64,000 nucleotides of DNA, taken from assembly GCA_963575745.1 (NCBI GenBank), contig CAUYUJ010020726.1:1386969-1450968 (forward strand), written 5' to 3'. The DNA is from Prorocentrum cordatum (taxonomy: Eukaryota; Sar; Dinophyceae; Prorocentrales; Prorocentraceae). Position numbers and translations under genes: made by a program. Shown here in pieces: positions 21,828 through 32,283 of this stretch. The stretch's first letter is position 1. Every line of letters starts with the position of its first letter. The notes below the pieces were generated by a model. The model had not been told where the DNA came from and ran no database searches. It saw only the letters and a program-made list of their open reading frames with translations.

Positions 21828-22930
21828 CCCACAGCAGTATGGTATTGAATGCCTGGGCCTTTGCTGGTGTCACGTCGTTTTTTTTCCTGTTGCTCCTGGC
21901 GGCTAGACTCTTTCCTGGATCTCTAGGAGACGAGGGGACATTGTAAATGAGAGCACGGGAGAGGAGGCGGGCTACAGGAGAATGGGAAGGGTAGAAGGGA
22001 AGAGTGGGGGAGGAGGCGGGGGAGAAAAAGAGAGGATTAGCAACCAGTGCTTCCTTCAAGCCGAAAAAACAAAAGATCTGGTGGGAAACAGTTAGAGAAC
22101 CCGTTTCTCCCTTCGTTCCCTTCCGTCTCTCCTTTCCTCCTTCTCCCTCATCCCGGAGGTCCTCAGAACACGGGGCGCTTCGGCCATGCGGCGCTGGGCA
22201 ACAGTGCCAGGCCAGAGCTGGGCAACGCCAGCGGCGGGACATCACAGGCCCAGGGCCAAGAAGTTGCCCCTACCCCCCAAACCCTTCACTTTAACGCCCC
22301 CCTTGCTCCCTTCTTCCCTTTCGTGTTCCCCCACCCCCTCCCACTTCCATCCTCCCATCTCCCCTCCCCGCCCTCCATCCATCCATCTCCGCCTATCTTC
22401 CCCTCCCACCCGTCTGCTTGTCCCTTCCCCCACCCCTCTCCCCCATCTTTTCATCTCCTCCCCGCCCCTCACCATACACCTCCCTTCCCTCCCCCCTCTC
22501 CCACCCCCCACCCTCCCTCCCGCCCGGAGGGGGGAGGGGAGAGAAGGGCGCAGGAGAGTGCGTGCAGGCGCGGGGCAAATGCCGATCCAATGAATCCTCG
22601 CACCCTGTCCATCTTCCCAGTTGCCCATTCCCGCTCATTTTCTTCCCGTCCCCATCCACACTTGCTCAATCTGAGTACGGCCCCTCTCTCGATCTTAGTT
22701 CCGTACCGGCAGGACGCATTTTCTCCCGCACACGATTTTTGGGCACAGGATTTGAACGAAGATGAATGCATCAGATTCCCAACCATCCTGTGGTATTGGG
22801 TCCTCGTTTTGAAGAGACAGCGACAGCGTCCTTCCTCCTCCTCTCCTCTCCTCCTTCCTCCATCCGCCCACCCCTGCCTCTGCCTTCCGCATGTTCATTT
22901 AGGCACACTCCTCATTCCGTGCCCCAATGA
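21430..22930. other. No gene; CT tracts and C-rich low complexity
   Basis: 21740-21822 is (CT)n with CTCG runs. 22100-22530 is C/T-rich low complexity with CCCTCCC units. 22700-22930 shows nothing recognisable. No coding frame is convincing. Confidence 0.5.
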
Positions 22931-22934
22931 GGAT

Positions 22935-23625
<691 letters not shown>

Positions 23626-23629
23626 TTAT

Positions 23630-24910
23630 TTAATCGCTTCGCTCATTCCGCCGGCCCTGGAGCCCTCTTTAGGGCCTCTTGGGGGCCTCTTGGGGACCTC
23701 TGGGCAGTCTCTTGGGGCTCCTTGGCGGCATCTTGGGGGCCCCCAGGGCCTCTTGGGGGGCTCTTGGGGGCCTCTTGGGGCGGGAGGGGGGGGGGTAGTC
23801 GATTGCGGCTCCCCCCTCGGAGGCCACGATCCTCGTGAGGGGTGTCGAAAATGGCCCTCCCCTGGAGTGCTCTGGGGGGCTTCTCCCGGGACCTTGCCGG
23901 GGTACTTTTCCTCCGGGGACCCCCAGGGGCCGCCCCGCGCGCGCGAACTAGAAACATTGTGAACCAGTTACCGGAGATTTTAGCACGCCTCTGGCCCGTT
24001 GGGCCAGCGAATTCACAAATGCTGCACTCACGACTGCATATGGTTGGGTCCTTCGCCAGGACAGCTGTTTTCGCGATCTCGGTCGGAACGTTGAGACGGT
24101 GCCCACGCTTCGTCGTTGGCTTCAGCTCATTCCCGTCTCCCCTCTTCTTCCCCATCCACAATTGTTCAATCTGAGTACTACTTTCCTCTCTACCCGAATT
24201 GCGTACGAGCGGGGCCCCTTTGCTCCAGCATCTGTTCCTAGCGCATAAATTGGAACACGACAACCCAGTCGGATTGCGTGTTCAATCGGAACCGTTGATA
24301 TTGTTTCAGTACCCACCGGTCGTTGAAAGTAGGTATTTTGGGATTCCCAGTTTCCAATCTACTTTCAGCGCCTTCCTACTTCAAGAGTGGAGTGGTTTTC
24401 CCTCTTCCTTCCTCTTCAGGAGGCGGGCGGAAACCCAATCTATTTCCAACGCCTTCCTACTTTGTGTTTCTACCTACTTCTTCCGACCGATGGGTATGGT
24501 GCTCCCGCTGCACCGCTAGCCTCAGCTCAGGATCGGCAGTTTGCTCCAGTCGTTCGGCATGGCGCCCACGCCCATGCGCGGGCCACGCTTTGTGATCCGA
24601 GCCCTTCCTCGCCGCTGCCGCCCCCCTCCTTTTTCCGTCCTCCGCCTTGCCATGGTCTCCCTGCTGCTCACAAGCCTCCTCTCTCGTGCTGCTGCACCTC
24701 CTCCCCCTCTTTTCTCATCGGTTTCTCCTTCCTCCTGCTCATCCGCATTCCCATCCGACGCTTCCCCTTGAAATGTACGGAGCTGCGCTGCCCCTTCTGT
24801 TCGTGCGTCGCGCGATGGGGTCCCTTTGGGCGCCCATGCCCGCCAAGACACCAATCGGAGGACACAGAAGCATCAGCGCAATGGGAAGGGACGAGGTGGG
24901 AGGGCTCTTA

Positions 24911-24945
<35 letters not shown>

Positions 24946-25780
24946 CGCTCTCTTCTCCTCTGCGTCCTTCCTCGTTTCCCCCATCCTCATCCCCCCATCC
25001 CTTCTCCCTCCTCCCCGAGCCGGGTCAAAAAGTAGCCGCGCAGAGTTTGCGCGATGGAGGTTGTCTGAAGCCCTCTGAATCTGGGTTGGGTCAGCAAATG
25101 AGGGCCAGAGGAGCCACAGGAGGCGGAAGAGGGGAGGAGGAGGAGGAGGAGGAGGAGGAGGAGGAGGAGGAGGAGGAGGAGGAGGAGGAGGAGGAGGAGG
25201 AGCGCGAGTGAATGAGATCCACAGATGGAGAGGAGGCGAAGGCACAAGTTCGTTGCCGTGGCAGACGTGACTGTGTTCATTGGTCTATGGGCTCCCAGAC
25301 CGGCATGACTTGTCGCCAGGGTCAGTTGGGCTCCCCGGTCGGTCGCATCGCGTCGCCAAGGCATCGATTGCCCCAGCCTCGGCGACGCGGTGCAGTCTGA
25401 GAGCCTCGCTCACTGCGGCCCCACTTACATGGGGGGGTCTGGAAATGGCCTCGCCTTCGAGGGATGTAGAAGTTGACAGTTATTCATCGGCCGAAGGCGG
25501 CGGAAGGTCGGCAGAACGCGGCGGAAGTAAAACTAGGGCGCTTCCGCCAGCGGAAGGCCGGCGAAAGCTGGCGGAAGTGAAAGATGCGCCCCAAAGAAAT
25601 CGCAATCTTGTTGGGTTCAGGGTTTCTGGAACCCGCCACATGCAAGCCGAAGGAGGCATTCTCCAGTTGTCTGTTTCACACGGTGGGCGTTTCTCCTGGC
25701 TGGCCAAGGGAGTGACGCAGGAGGCAGGCATCCTCGTTGCTTCTGCCTCGCTGTCGCATGTCTTGCCCGGGGGCGGCGCA
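23630..25780. other. No confident gene; short arrays and microsatellites
   Basis: 23655-23785 is a short piece of the CTTGG-type array. 24905-24945 is (TC)n and 25128-25202 is (GGA)n. Around 25485-25590 lies a cluster of GGCGGAAG / CTTCCGCC in both orientations that could form hairpins. The rest shows nothing. Confidence 0.45.
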
Positions 25781-25784
25781 GGGC

Positions 25785-25884
25785 ATGGCTGCGCTGCCAG
25801 CTCCGGAGCAAGTGCTGGAGCAGGTCGACCTGGACGCGGATTGGGAATCGAGGTACAAGTACTCCAAGCAGACGAGCGAGGGAG
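25785..25884 (+). CDS. Candidate first exon, unknown product
   Basis: An ATG at 25785 opens 'MAALPAPEQVLEQVDLDADW' followed by 'ESRYKYSKQTSEG', a composition unlike the neighbouring low-complexity frames. It ends at a good donor (GGGAG|GTGCGC, phase 1). The sequence after the donor is C-rich and non-coding. No second exon was located, because the long GAT array follows. Product unknown. Confidence 0.4.
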
Positions 25885-25889
25885 GTGCG

Positions 25890-26555
25890 CCCTGCGCCGT
25901 GCCCCGCCTCCCCCCCCCCCCATCTGCCCTCCCTCCTCGCTCCCCTTCTCCCTCCCCCTTCGGGGGTGGACAGACCTCCTATCCTGACACGTCGATTAAG
26001 GAATTGGCCGTTTTCGTTCCGCGAGAGGGCGTCGCGGCCGTCCTTTTTGCGGGTCCAGGTCCGTCGGTTTCGGTCCCAGGCCGAATTTGGCTAAGGGGAG
26101 GTCTACTAAAGGGAGGTTTGTCCACCGCCGACCCCTCTCTTCATCTTTCGCTTCGGTCGGTCCCTCGATCGCTGCCGCCCAGCTCTAAGGGGAGAAGAGG
26201 CCAGACGTCAGCCCATGTCCCCCCCCCAGATCTCGGGTGGACACGCGTCCGACGTGGACGGGCAGAACGAGGACGAGGAGGACAGTGGGGAGGGAGGAGC
26301 AGGTGGAGGCCGAGGGGGGGGAGGGGGACTTTCTCTAGTCTCGCTTCGTGCGACAATCTAAGCCGCGGACGCGTTGTCCGCCAGCAGCTGACCCCCTTGC
26401 TCCGCTGGGGGCGTCGCCGATGCCAGCGCGGCGCCGCCGCACTCCGCCCCTGCGAGCTCCTGTCTGAGCTCAGAGGGGGAGAAGGGTCACCAAACGCACT
26501 CTGCGGGGCGAGGGTGTTGTTTGTAAGCCAGTGTTCTGCCTGGGCCCCGGAGGGG
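25890..26555. other. No gene recognised
   Basis: C-rich near 25905-25960, then GC-rich mixed sequence. Open frames on both strands are of the usual Arg/Gly/Pro-rich kind. Confidence 0.4.
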
Positions 26556-26556
26556 C

Positions 26557-26557
<1 letters not shown>

Positions 26558-26650
<93 letters not shown>

Positions 26651-26867
26651 TGATGATGGTGGTGATGATGATGATGATGATGATGATGATGGTGTGGTGG
26701 TGGTGGTGATGATGATGATGATGATGTGATGATGATGATGATGATCATGATGATCATGATGATCCTGACGATGATGATGATGATGATGATGATGGTGCTG
26801 ATGGTGATGATGATCATGATGATGATCATGATGATGATGATGATGATGATGATGGTGCTGATGATGG

Positions 26868-26908
<41 letters not shown>

Positions 26909-26918
26909 CTGATGGTGC

Positions 26919-27013
<95 letters not shown>
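26558..27013. repeat. (GAT)n microsatellite of about 455 bp
   Basis: Mostly perfect ATG/TGA triplets with internal interruptions (GGTGG, CATGATGATCATGATGATC, GGTGCTGATGG). Met-, His- and Ile-rich frames through it are artefacts. Confidence 0.95.
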
Positions 27014-27014
<1 letters not shown>

Positions 27015-27015
<1 letters not shown>

Positions 27016-28125
27016 TGAGACCGCGTGGCAGCGGGGGGCGTCGCCCCGGTAATCCAGTGCGCCCCGCCTTCAAATCAGTGTTTGGGCAGCCGTCTCGGGG
27101 AAGTCTTGCAGCCCCTTGGAGGCCTGATCGAAATTGTCCTGAGCAGTGTTGGACTCTCTTGTCAGGCAGTCTCGAGATACCGGAAACCAGCTTGGAGCGT
27201 ATTCGGGCATCTTGGTGTGGACCTAACCCCGCACGCCCCCCCCCACTCCACCCCACCGCCCGTACAGACCCAGGGAAGGGGTTTCCTCTAACAAGGCGGG
27301 TGGATCCCTGCAGTCGACTGGCGGCCAGAAAGCCGTCGTGGGATGGACTCGAAGACGGCCCGAGATGCCGCCAAAACGGTCCCAGACGGCCAGTTGGCTG
27401 GACAAGGCCATAGACAAGACAGGCCAAGACTCGACAAGGGGAGACAAAATGGGTGAAGACACGCCAAGATAGCCTCCAGGTCGGCCAAAGACGCCGCCAA
27501 GAGGGATCCCAAGAGGCAACATGTTGACAAAGACCTACAGAAGATCGCCCCAAGACGCCGCCACGAGGGCTCCCGAGAGGCAACAACCATAGAACTACAC
27601 GCAGGAAAGCAATGATGGTTGCCGTCGACGCCTTGTTGCTTCCGAAGGGCTCTTGAGGCTTCGAGCAGGCCTCAAAGTGTCCCCACTGACTTCCAACAAC
27701 GCCCCAGTGCCACCCCGAAAGGGCTTCGAAGGAGCTCCACGGAACCGTTCAAATCCTCATCAAAGATGTCATCTGCGTCTCGTCCTTCACTCCGGCGGTG
27801 ACCAGGTGCGGCCACTGCGCCATGTGGCCAGCCACATCCAGCTCAGAGGCCAGGGAAGATGTGTTGCGACGTGGTGTAGGGAAAGGGGGAACCCCCTCCC
27901 CGAAGGGAAAGCGGGGGGGGGGGGCTGGAAGAGGACGCGGTCTAAACATCATGCGCCCAGAGGGATGTTGGGATTTCTTTCTTCTATGTTCCTCCTCCGC
28001 CTTCTCCCCCTCCTCCCGCCCCCTCCCCCCCCCGCTCACAAGGTGAAGTTTCGGCAAGGGGGGGGGCGCCCTTGGCTTTGCGGGCCCAGGATTCTTTGAG
28101 CCAGAGGGGAGTGAACGAAGGAGGA
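27015..28125. other. Gene-poor stretch with degenerate repeat
   Basis: 27300-27590 is built of CCAAGACGCCGCC-like units on the plus strand, related in style to the CTTGG arrays read on the other strand. A 40-bp block is duplicated at about 27484 and 27549. From 27600 to 28125 nothing is recognised. Confidence 0.45.
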
Positions 28126-28129
28126 GAAG

Positions 28130-28483
28130 GAAGAGGTGGAGAAGGAAAAGGAGGAGGAGGAGGAGGAGGAGGAGAAGCAGGATGAGAGGAGGACAAGGAG
28201 AAGGAGGAGGAGGAGAAAGAGGAGGAGAGGAGAGGAGAGAGGGAGAGGGAGAGGAGAGGAGAGGAGAGAGGAGAGAGAGAGGAGAGAGGAGAGGAGAGAG
28301 GAGAGAGGAGAGAGGAGAGAGGAGAGAGGAGAGGAGAGAGAGAGAGGAGAGAGGAGAGGAGAGGAGAGAGGAGAGGAGGGGAGAGAGGAGATGAGAGGAA
28401 AGGGGGAGGAGAGGCAAGTGATGAGGATACGGGTGGAGGATGTAGTCGGAGGGGAGGGGGAAGAAGGAGGAGGAGGAGGAGGA

Positions 28484-28520
<37 letters not shown>

Positions 28521-28800
28521 GAGAAGGGGGGCGAATGATCGAGGAGGGAGTGGTTGGATGACGAGGAGAGGAGAGGCGACCGACCCAGTGAGCCGCCAGC
28601 GTCAGCAAGGGGAAGCTGGGGAAGGAGGCGAGGAGAGGAGGAAGGGGGGAGGCGAGGAGAGGCGAGAAGAGGAAGAGGCGAGGGGGGAGGAGAGGCGAGG
28701 AAGAGGACGAGGCGAGGAAGAGGGGGGGAGGAGGCGAGGAGAGGCGAGGAAGAGGGGGGGACCCCACCAGGGGGGGGGGAAAGGGGAGGAGGGCCGGGAG
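28130..28800. repeat. GGA, GAGAG and TA microsatellites
   Basis: 28130-28200 is (GGA)n, 28225-28400 is (GAGAGGA)n, 28460-28485 is GGA again, 28487-28518 is (TA)n, and 28560-28800 is GAGG-type purine sequence. Purine-only on the plus strand for more than 300 bp. Confidence 0.85.
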
Positions 28801-28977
28801 GGGGAGGGGCGCAGGGCGCGGCGGCCCTCCCCAGTGCTGGGGCCCCCCTCCCAGGCGCGAGGGACTCCTACCAGACGGAGGGGTCCGAGGTGTTCCAGGC
28901 CTGAGTGTTCGGGGGCGCCGGGGCTGCGCGCCAAGCACGCAGACCCGCGGAGGCAAGCGGCCAGAGGAGGAGCGGGC

Positions 28978-29100
28978 ACCGATATGCCGCTGCCCTTGCC
29001 TCGCGCTCTCGCCGTCTTGGGGGCCTCCCTTGGAGCCCCGCGTCGCCACGGCAGGATTCGCCTCGAGATGCTGGTCCGGACGCGCCTCGGGAGAGGTCTG
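28978..29100 (+). repeat. Dispersed repeat family D, plus-strand copy
   Basis: Matches 55436-55560: ACCGATATGCCGCTGCCC, then a CCTCGC...GCCGTCTTGGGGGCCTCC block and CGCCACGGC(A/T)GGATTCGCC. The minus-strand copy is at 10822-10905. Confidence 0.5.
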
Positions 29101-29109
29101 TGCAGCGGC

Positions 29110-29920
29110 GTCGGTCATGCTCGCCCCCCCTGGATGGAGGTAGACAGGGAGAGGGCTGGAAGGGGGGCGGCGGCGGCAACGGCAGCAGCACAAGGAGAAA
29201 GAAGGAGAGGGAAGAGGAGCAGCAGCGGGACTGAGTCAAGGACAGACGGGGAGCAGCGGCATCAGCAGCATAGGGAGGAGGATGGCAGAGGATGCGGAGT
29301 TGTGGATTGGGCCGTCCCATGGACTTGACGGCGCGGTGCCCCGCTCCAGCGACTGAGCAGTGCAAGCAAGACCTTGGCCCTCCCCCCTCCGATGCCCGTC
29401 GCCTGTGCTGCAGCCGCGGCTGTCCCGTACGCAACATGAGCGGTAGCTGGCCTAACTCCATCCCAGGTTCGCCCTTCTCCTCCTCTCCCTCCCCCGTTCT
29501 CCCTCTTGCGCTGCCTTGACGTTGATCAGCTAGGACTGTGGCGCATTTCTCTTCCTCACACTCCACATCATCGTCGTCCTTCTCCTCCTCTGTTCCTCCT
29601 CTCTCTCCCCTTCTCCCTCTTGCGCTGCCCAGACGTTGATCAGCTAGGACCGCCGCGTCTTCCTCTTCCTCCCCCTCCACATCATCGTCCTTCTCCTGCT
29701 CTGCCCCCCCACCCCACTGCCCACAAGCCACGTCCTCCGTACAGTAGGCGCACCAAATGAGAGACTGGCATGCCAGCAGGTGCTCCACAGAAGTCTCGTT
29801 ATACCCCAATGGCTTTTGGGACCCACAGAAGCTGTGGCGCACATGAGGATCCTCAAAGATCGAGGAAGAATGTGCCCCCCAATATGTTATGGCAAAGGTT
29901 ATGATCGGAAATGCCCCTTG
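29110..29920. other. No confident gene
   Basis: GC-rich until 29400, then pyrimidine-rich with the 114-bp tandem repeat listed separately. 29725-29920 shows nothing recognisable. Confidence 0.4.
29497..29724. repeat. 114-bp tandem duplication
   Basis: Two copies of a 114-bp unit containing TTGCGCTGCC and GACGTTGATCAGCTAGGAC start at 29497 and 29611. Because 114 is a multiple of three, a minus-strand open frame reads through both as a 38-residue repeat ('VLADQR(L/Q)GSARGR'). Confidence 0.7.
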
Positions 29921-29922
29921 TG

Positions 29923-30135
29923 CGGTCAGGAACTTTGGCTTAGCGTGTCGCTCCGCCGGTTCTGGCTCACCACGCTTCGGCGCGACATGATCCGTTTTTC
30001 CATTCCCCAGGCGTCCGCGTCCGAGCTGTTCCCAGCCTGCCACCCCGCGGAGTGGAGCGAGACGCTATCCGCTCGCAGGGCATAGCGTGTCGCCGGGGCC
30101 GCCGCGGCAACGCGCTGTGCAAAAGTTCCCGGCCG
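29923..30135. mobile_element. MITE-like element family A, copy 1
   Basis: 213 bp with near-inverted ends CGGTCAGGAACTTTGGC and GCAAAAGTTCCCGGCCG. Inside, AGCGTGTCGC and its inverse recur, giving secondary hairpins. The closest copy is 43061-43275 and a partial copy lies at 35061-35162. No coding capacity. Confidence 0.65.
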
Positions 30136-30139
30136 TAGG

Positions 30140-30650
30140 ACCCTCAAAGATCGACGAAGCATGTGCCCCAAGAGTTTTGATACGTAGCAAGATGTCTTGT
30201 CGTATGTGTCCACTCTATCTACGGCAGCACAACCCACCCCCCACCCCAAGCCAGGACCCCAAATGCCGACCTGGTGATCCAGTGGGCCCTGGTCGGGGGT
30301 GAGGGTGGGTTTTGTTGGCCCCCAGGAGCCCCACAAAGCCACCCCCGCCGCCCTCAGCCAGGACCCCCTGGATCACCAGGTCGGGATTGGGGGTCCTCTC
30401 CCCCGCCTCCGTGCGCCCCCCCATCCCGGAAAGCACCTGATCAGCCGCCCCCCTTCCCCTTGCGGCTCGAGACCACATCCGGATAGACCGCATGCTGCAA
30501 TCGTTTCGGTGGTTGCTAAAAGTGCCCCTGGCCCAAGGTGCCCCCAGCTCTTCGATCCATTTTGGAGCCCCTGGGGAGCCGCTGGGCCTCGTGAGGGGTG
30601 CTCTGGAGGCCAAGGGAGCCTCCCTGGGGGCACCTCGGGCCCCAGACCCC
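30140..30650. other. No gene recognised
   Basis: 30230-30400 contains a loose duplication of GGATCACCAGGTCGGG-type blocks with CCAGGACCCC. Otherwise nothing. Confidence 0.4.
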
Positions 30651-30654
30651 CGAC

Positions 30655-30800
30655 GTCATGATTTTTTTTCATGGCGCGACCCCAAAGGTCTGGACCCATT
30701 CCCCGGGACAGGGTTTCCATCCTGAGTGGGTTTTTGGCGGTCCCGAGGGCCCGTAAGTGCCCCCGGAGGCCGAAAATAGCGTAAAAAAATTGTCCGCTGT
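30655..30800. repeat. Dispersed repeat family E, copy 1
   Basis: Contains GCGACCCC, TTCCCCGGGACAGGG, GGGTTTTTGGCGGTC and GCCCCCGGAGGCCGAAA. The same order of blocks, diverged, is present in the host-gene intron at 34396-34542 and at 53225-53420. Confidence 0.45.
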
Positions 30801-30877
30801 GATTTCTTCATGACCCGAGGGGGTCTGGGAACACCCCATCTTCTTGTCTGCGAGTACAGTCGCTGGGCGCGCGCCCG

Positions 30878-31085
30878 ATGGCGCGGGCTTCGGCCCGCGG
30901 AGCCGCGCGCCCCGCGTCGCCACCGGAGGGCACCCGGAGGGGCGCGCGCCCCGAGAGGCCGCACGGTGCGCCCCGCGGCAGAGCTCGGCCGCGCGGGCGA
31001 GCGGCCGAGCTGGCGGCCGCGCTGCTGCTGGCGCTGGGGTCGCCGGCGGGCGCCACCTCCATGCGCGAGGCTCGCCACGGTCGAG
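30878..31085 (+). CDS. Weak candidate exon with signal-peptide-like segment
   Basis: One plus frame (start at 30878) has an Arg/Ala-rich N-terminus followed by 'AAELAAALLLALGSPAGATS', which resembles a signal peptide h-region and cleavage site. It stops being protein-like exactly where the MITE-like element at 31089 begins. High GC makes chance Ala/Leu runs likely, so this is tentative. Confidence 0.2.
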
Positions 31086-31088
31086 CGG

Positions 31089-31264
31089 AGTGGAGACCCA
31101 TGCCAAGAAACACCCTGCTTGCCTCCAGGGTGCCCTGGGTTTCCTTGGGGTTCGATGTTCTCGCTATGGGCAGCGTGACGCTTCCACGCCAAGAATCAGT
31201 GGACGCCCTGGGGTCCCAGGGTTGGATTTCCTGTGAAAGGCTTCTTGTGGACTGGCCTCCACTG
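31089..31264. mobile_element. MITE-like element family B, copy 1
   Basis: 176 bp, same length and order as 35165-35340. The ends are inverted: AGTGGAGACCCATGCC on the left, GGACTGGCCTCCACTG on the right. Shared core blocks include CACCCTGCTTGCCTCCAGGG. Non-coding. Confidence 0.65.
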
Positions 31265-31269
31265 CACAC

Positions 31270-32045
31270 GTAAGAGTGACCCTTCGCCCGAGTGACCTTT
31301 GGTGCGAGCTCATTGTGTGGAAGATGGTGCAGGCCTGGTCGGTGGCAACGCCAACATCTATCCTCCTATCGCCTCACTGCGCGCTGCCCTCAAGGCGCAC
31401 GCGCCTCTGGGGGGCATCCCGACTCATAGTGCGGGCTCTGTCCCCCAGGGGGTGGGTGTACGGTAGGTTCGCGTCGTGTCGACCAGCGGCGACCCCAGCG
31501 CGGGCGTTCAAGGTTGAACGCCGCCGGCGACCCAGAATCGATCGATGTTGAACGATCGGACGTTGCGGCAGCGGCCGATCGTTCAAGGTTGAACGATCCC
31601 TGCGGTGTCAAAAACCAACGCTGGGGTCGGCACGACACGAACCTGCCGTAGCAGTTTGGCCCTATGGTACGTCCATCCCTCTCACACAGTGGGGCCCCCC
31701 GATCGCCGAATGCGATGCGAGAGCAGCGGCCTGCGCGCTTGGGTGTGGGGCCCCCTCGCGCCCCCCCTGAAGCCGCGCACCACAGGTCACTCTCCTCCTC
31801 CTCCTCCTCCTCCTCCTCTTCCTCCTCCTCCTCCTCCTCCTCCTCCTCCTCCTCCTCCTCCTCATCCTCCTCCTCACTCTTACGTGCAGCCGACATGGGG
31901 GGAACGGGTTCTGAGGGGAAAGGATCCTGTGCTTTTTTGCCAGTTTCGGGCTGGGGCTGGCAGAGAGCGGCTCCGGGAGGAGATCTCTCGTCCTGGGGGG
32001 AGGCCTTGGGGTCCAGGACCCGTTTCCTTCAGGACTTTTTTCCCC
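31270..32045. other. No confident gene; CTC microsatellite
   Basis: 31495-31610 contains CAAGGTTGAACG repeated with ATCGATC-type palindromes. 31792-31875 is (CTC)n. 31890-32045 shows nothing. Confidence 0.45.
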
Positions 32046-32049
32046 CATG

Positions 32050-32283
32050 CTAACAGGCTCTAGGCTTCCCAGATGGGGTCGGAGCAGATGGAGTCGGAGG
32101 GTCGCGCCGCGTCGCCGACGCATCGGCGATGCCACGCGGTGTGGAGTCCGCTCTTCTCCACGCCGACGGCGCCGACGCACCGCCCACGTCGCCGGCGCAT
32201 CGCCGAGGCATGGGCGATGCATCGGCGGTGCGGCGAGAGCCTCCGACCCCCCCCTGCTCAGACGTCAGTGAGGAGGCCTCCAG
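32050..32283. mobile_element. Introner-like element family 2, copy 2
   Basis: Left end CTCTAGGCTTCCCAGATGGG, right end GAGGAGGCCTCCAG, near-inverted. The core GACGCATCGGCGATGCC and its inverse GGCGATGCATCGGCGGTGC match the copies at 42567 and 11834. Its right end coincides with a phase-1 splice acceptor (CTCCAG at 32278-32283) in front of the host gene. Confidence 0.6.

Noticed and set aside
26141-27586. 481-codon minus-strand ORF rich in His, and Met/Ile-rich ORFs on both strands
   Set aside because: They are translations of the (GAT)n microsatellite; the composition follows the repeat unit in every frame.
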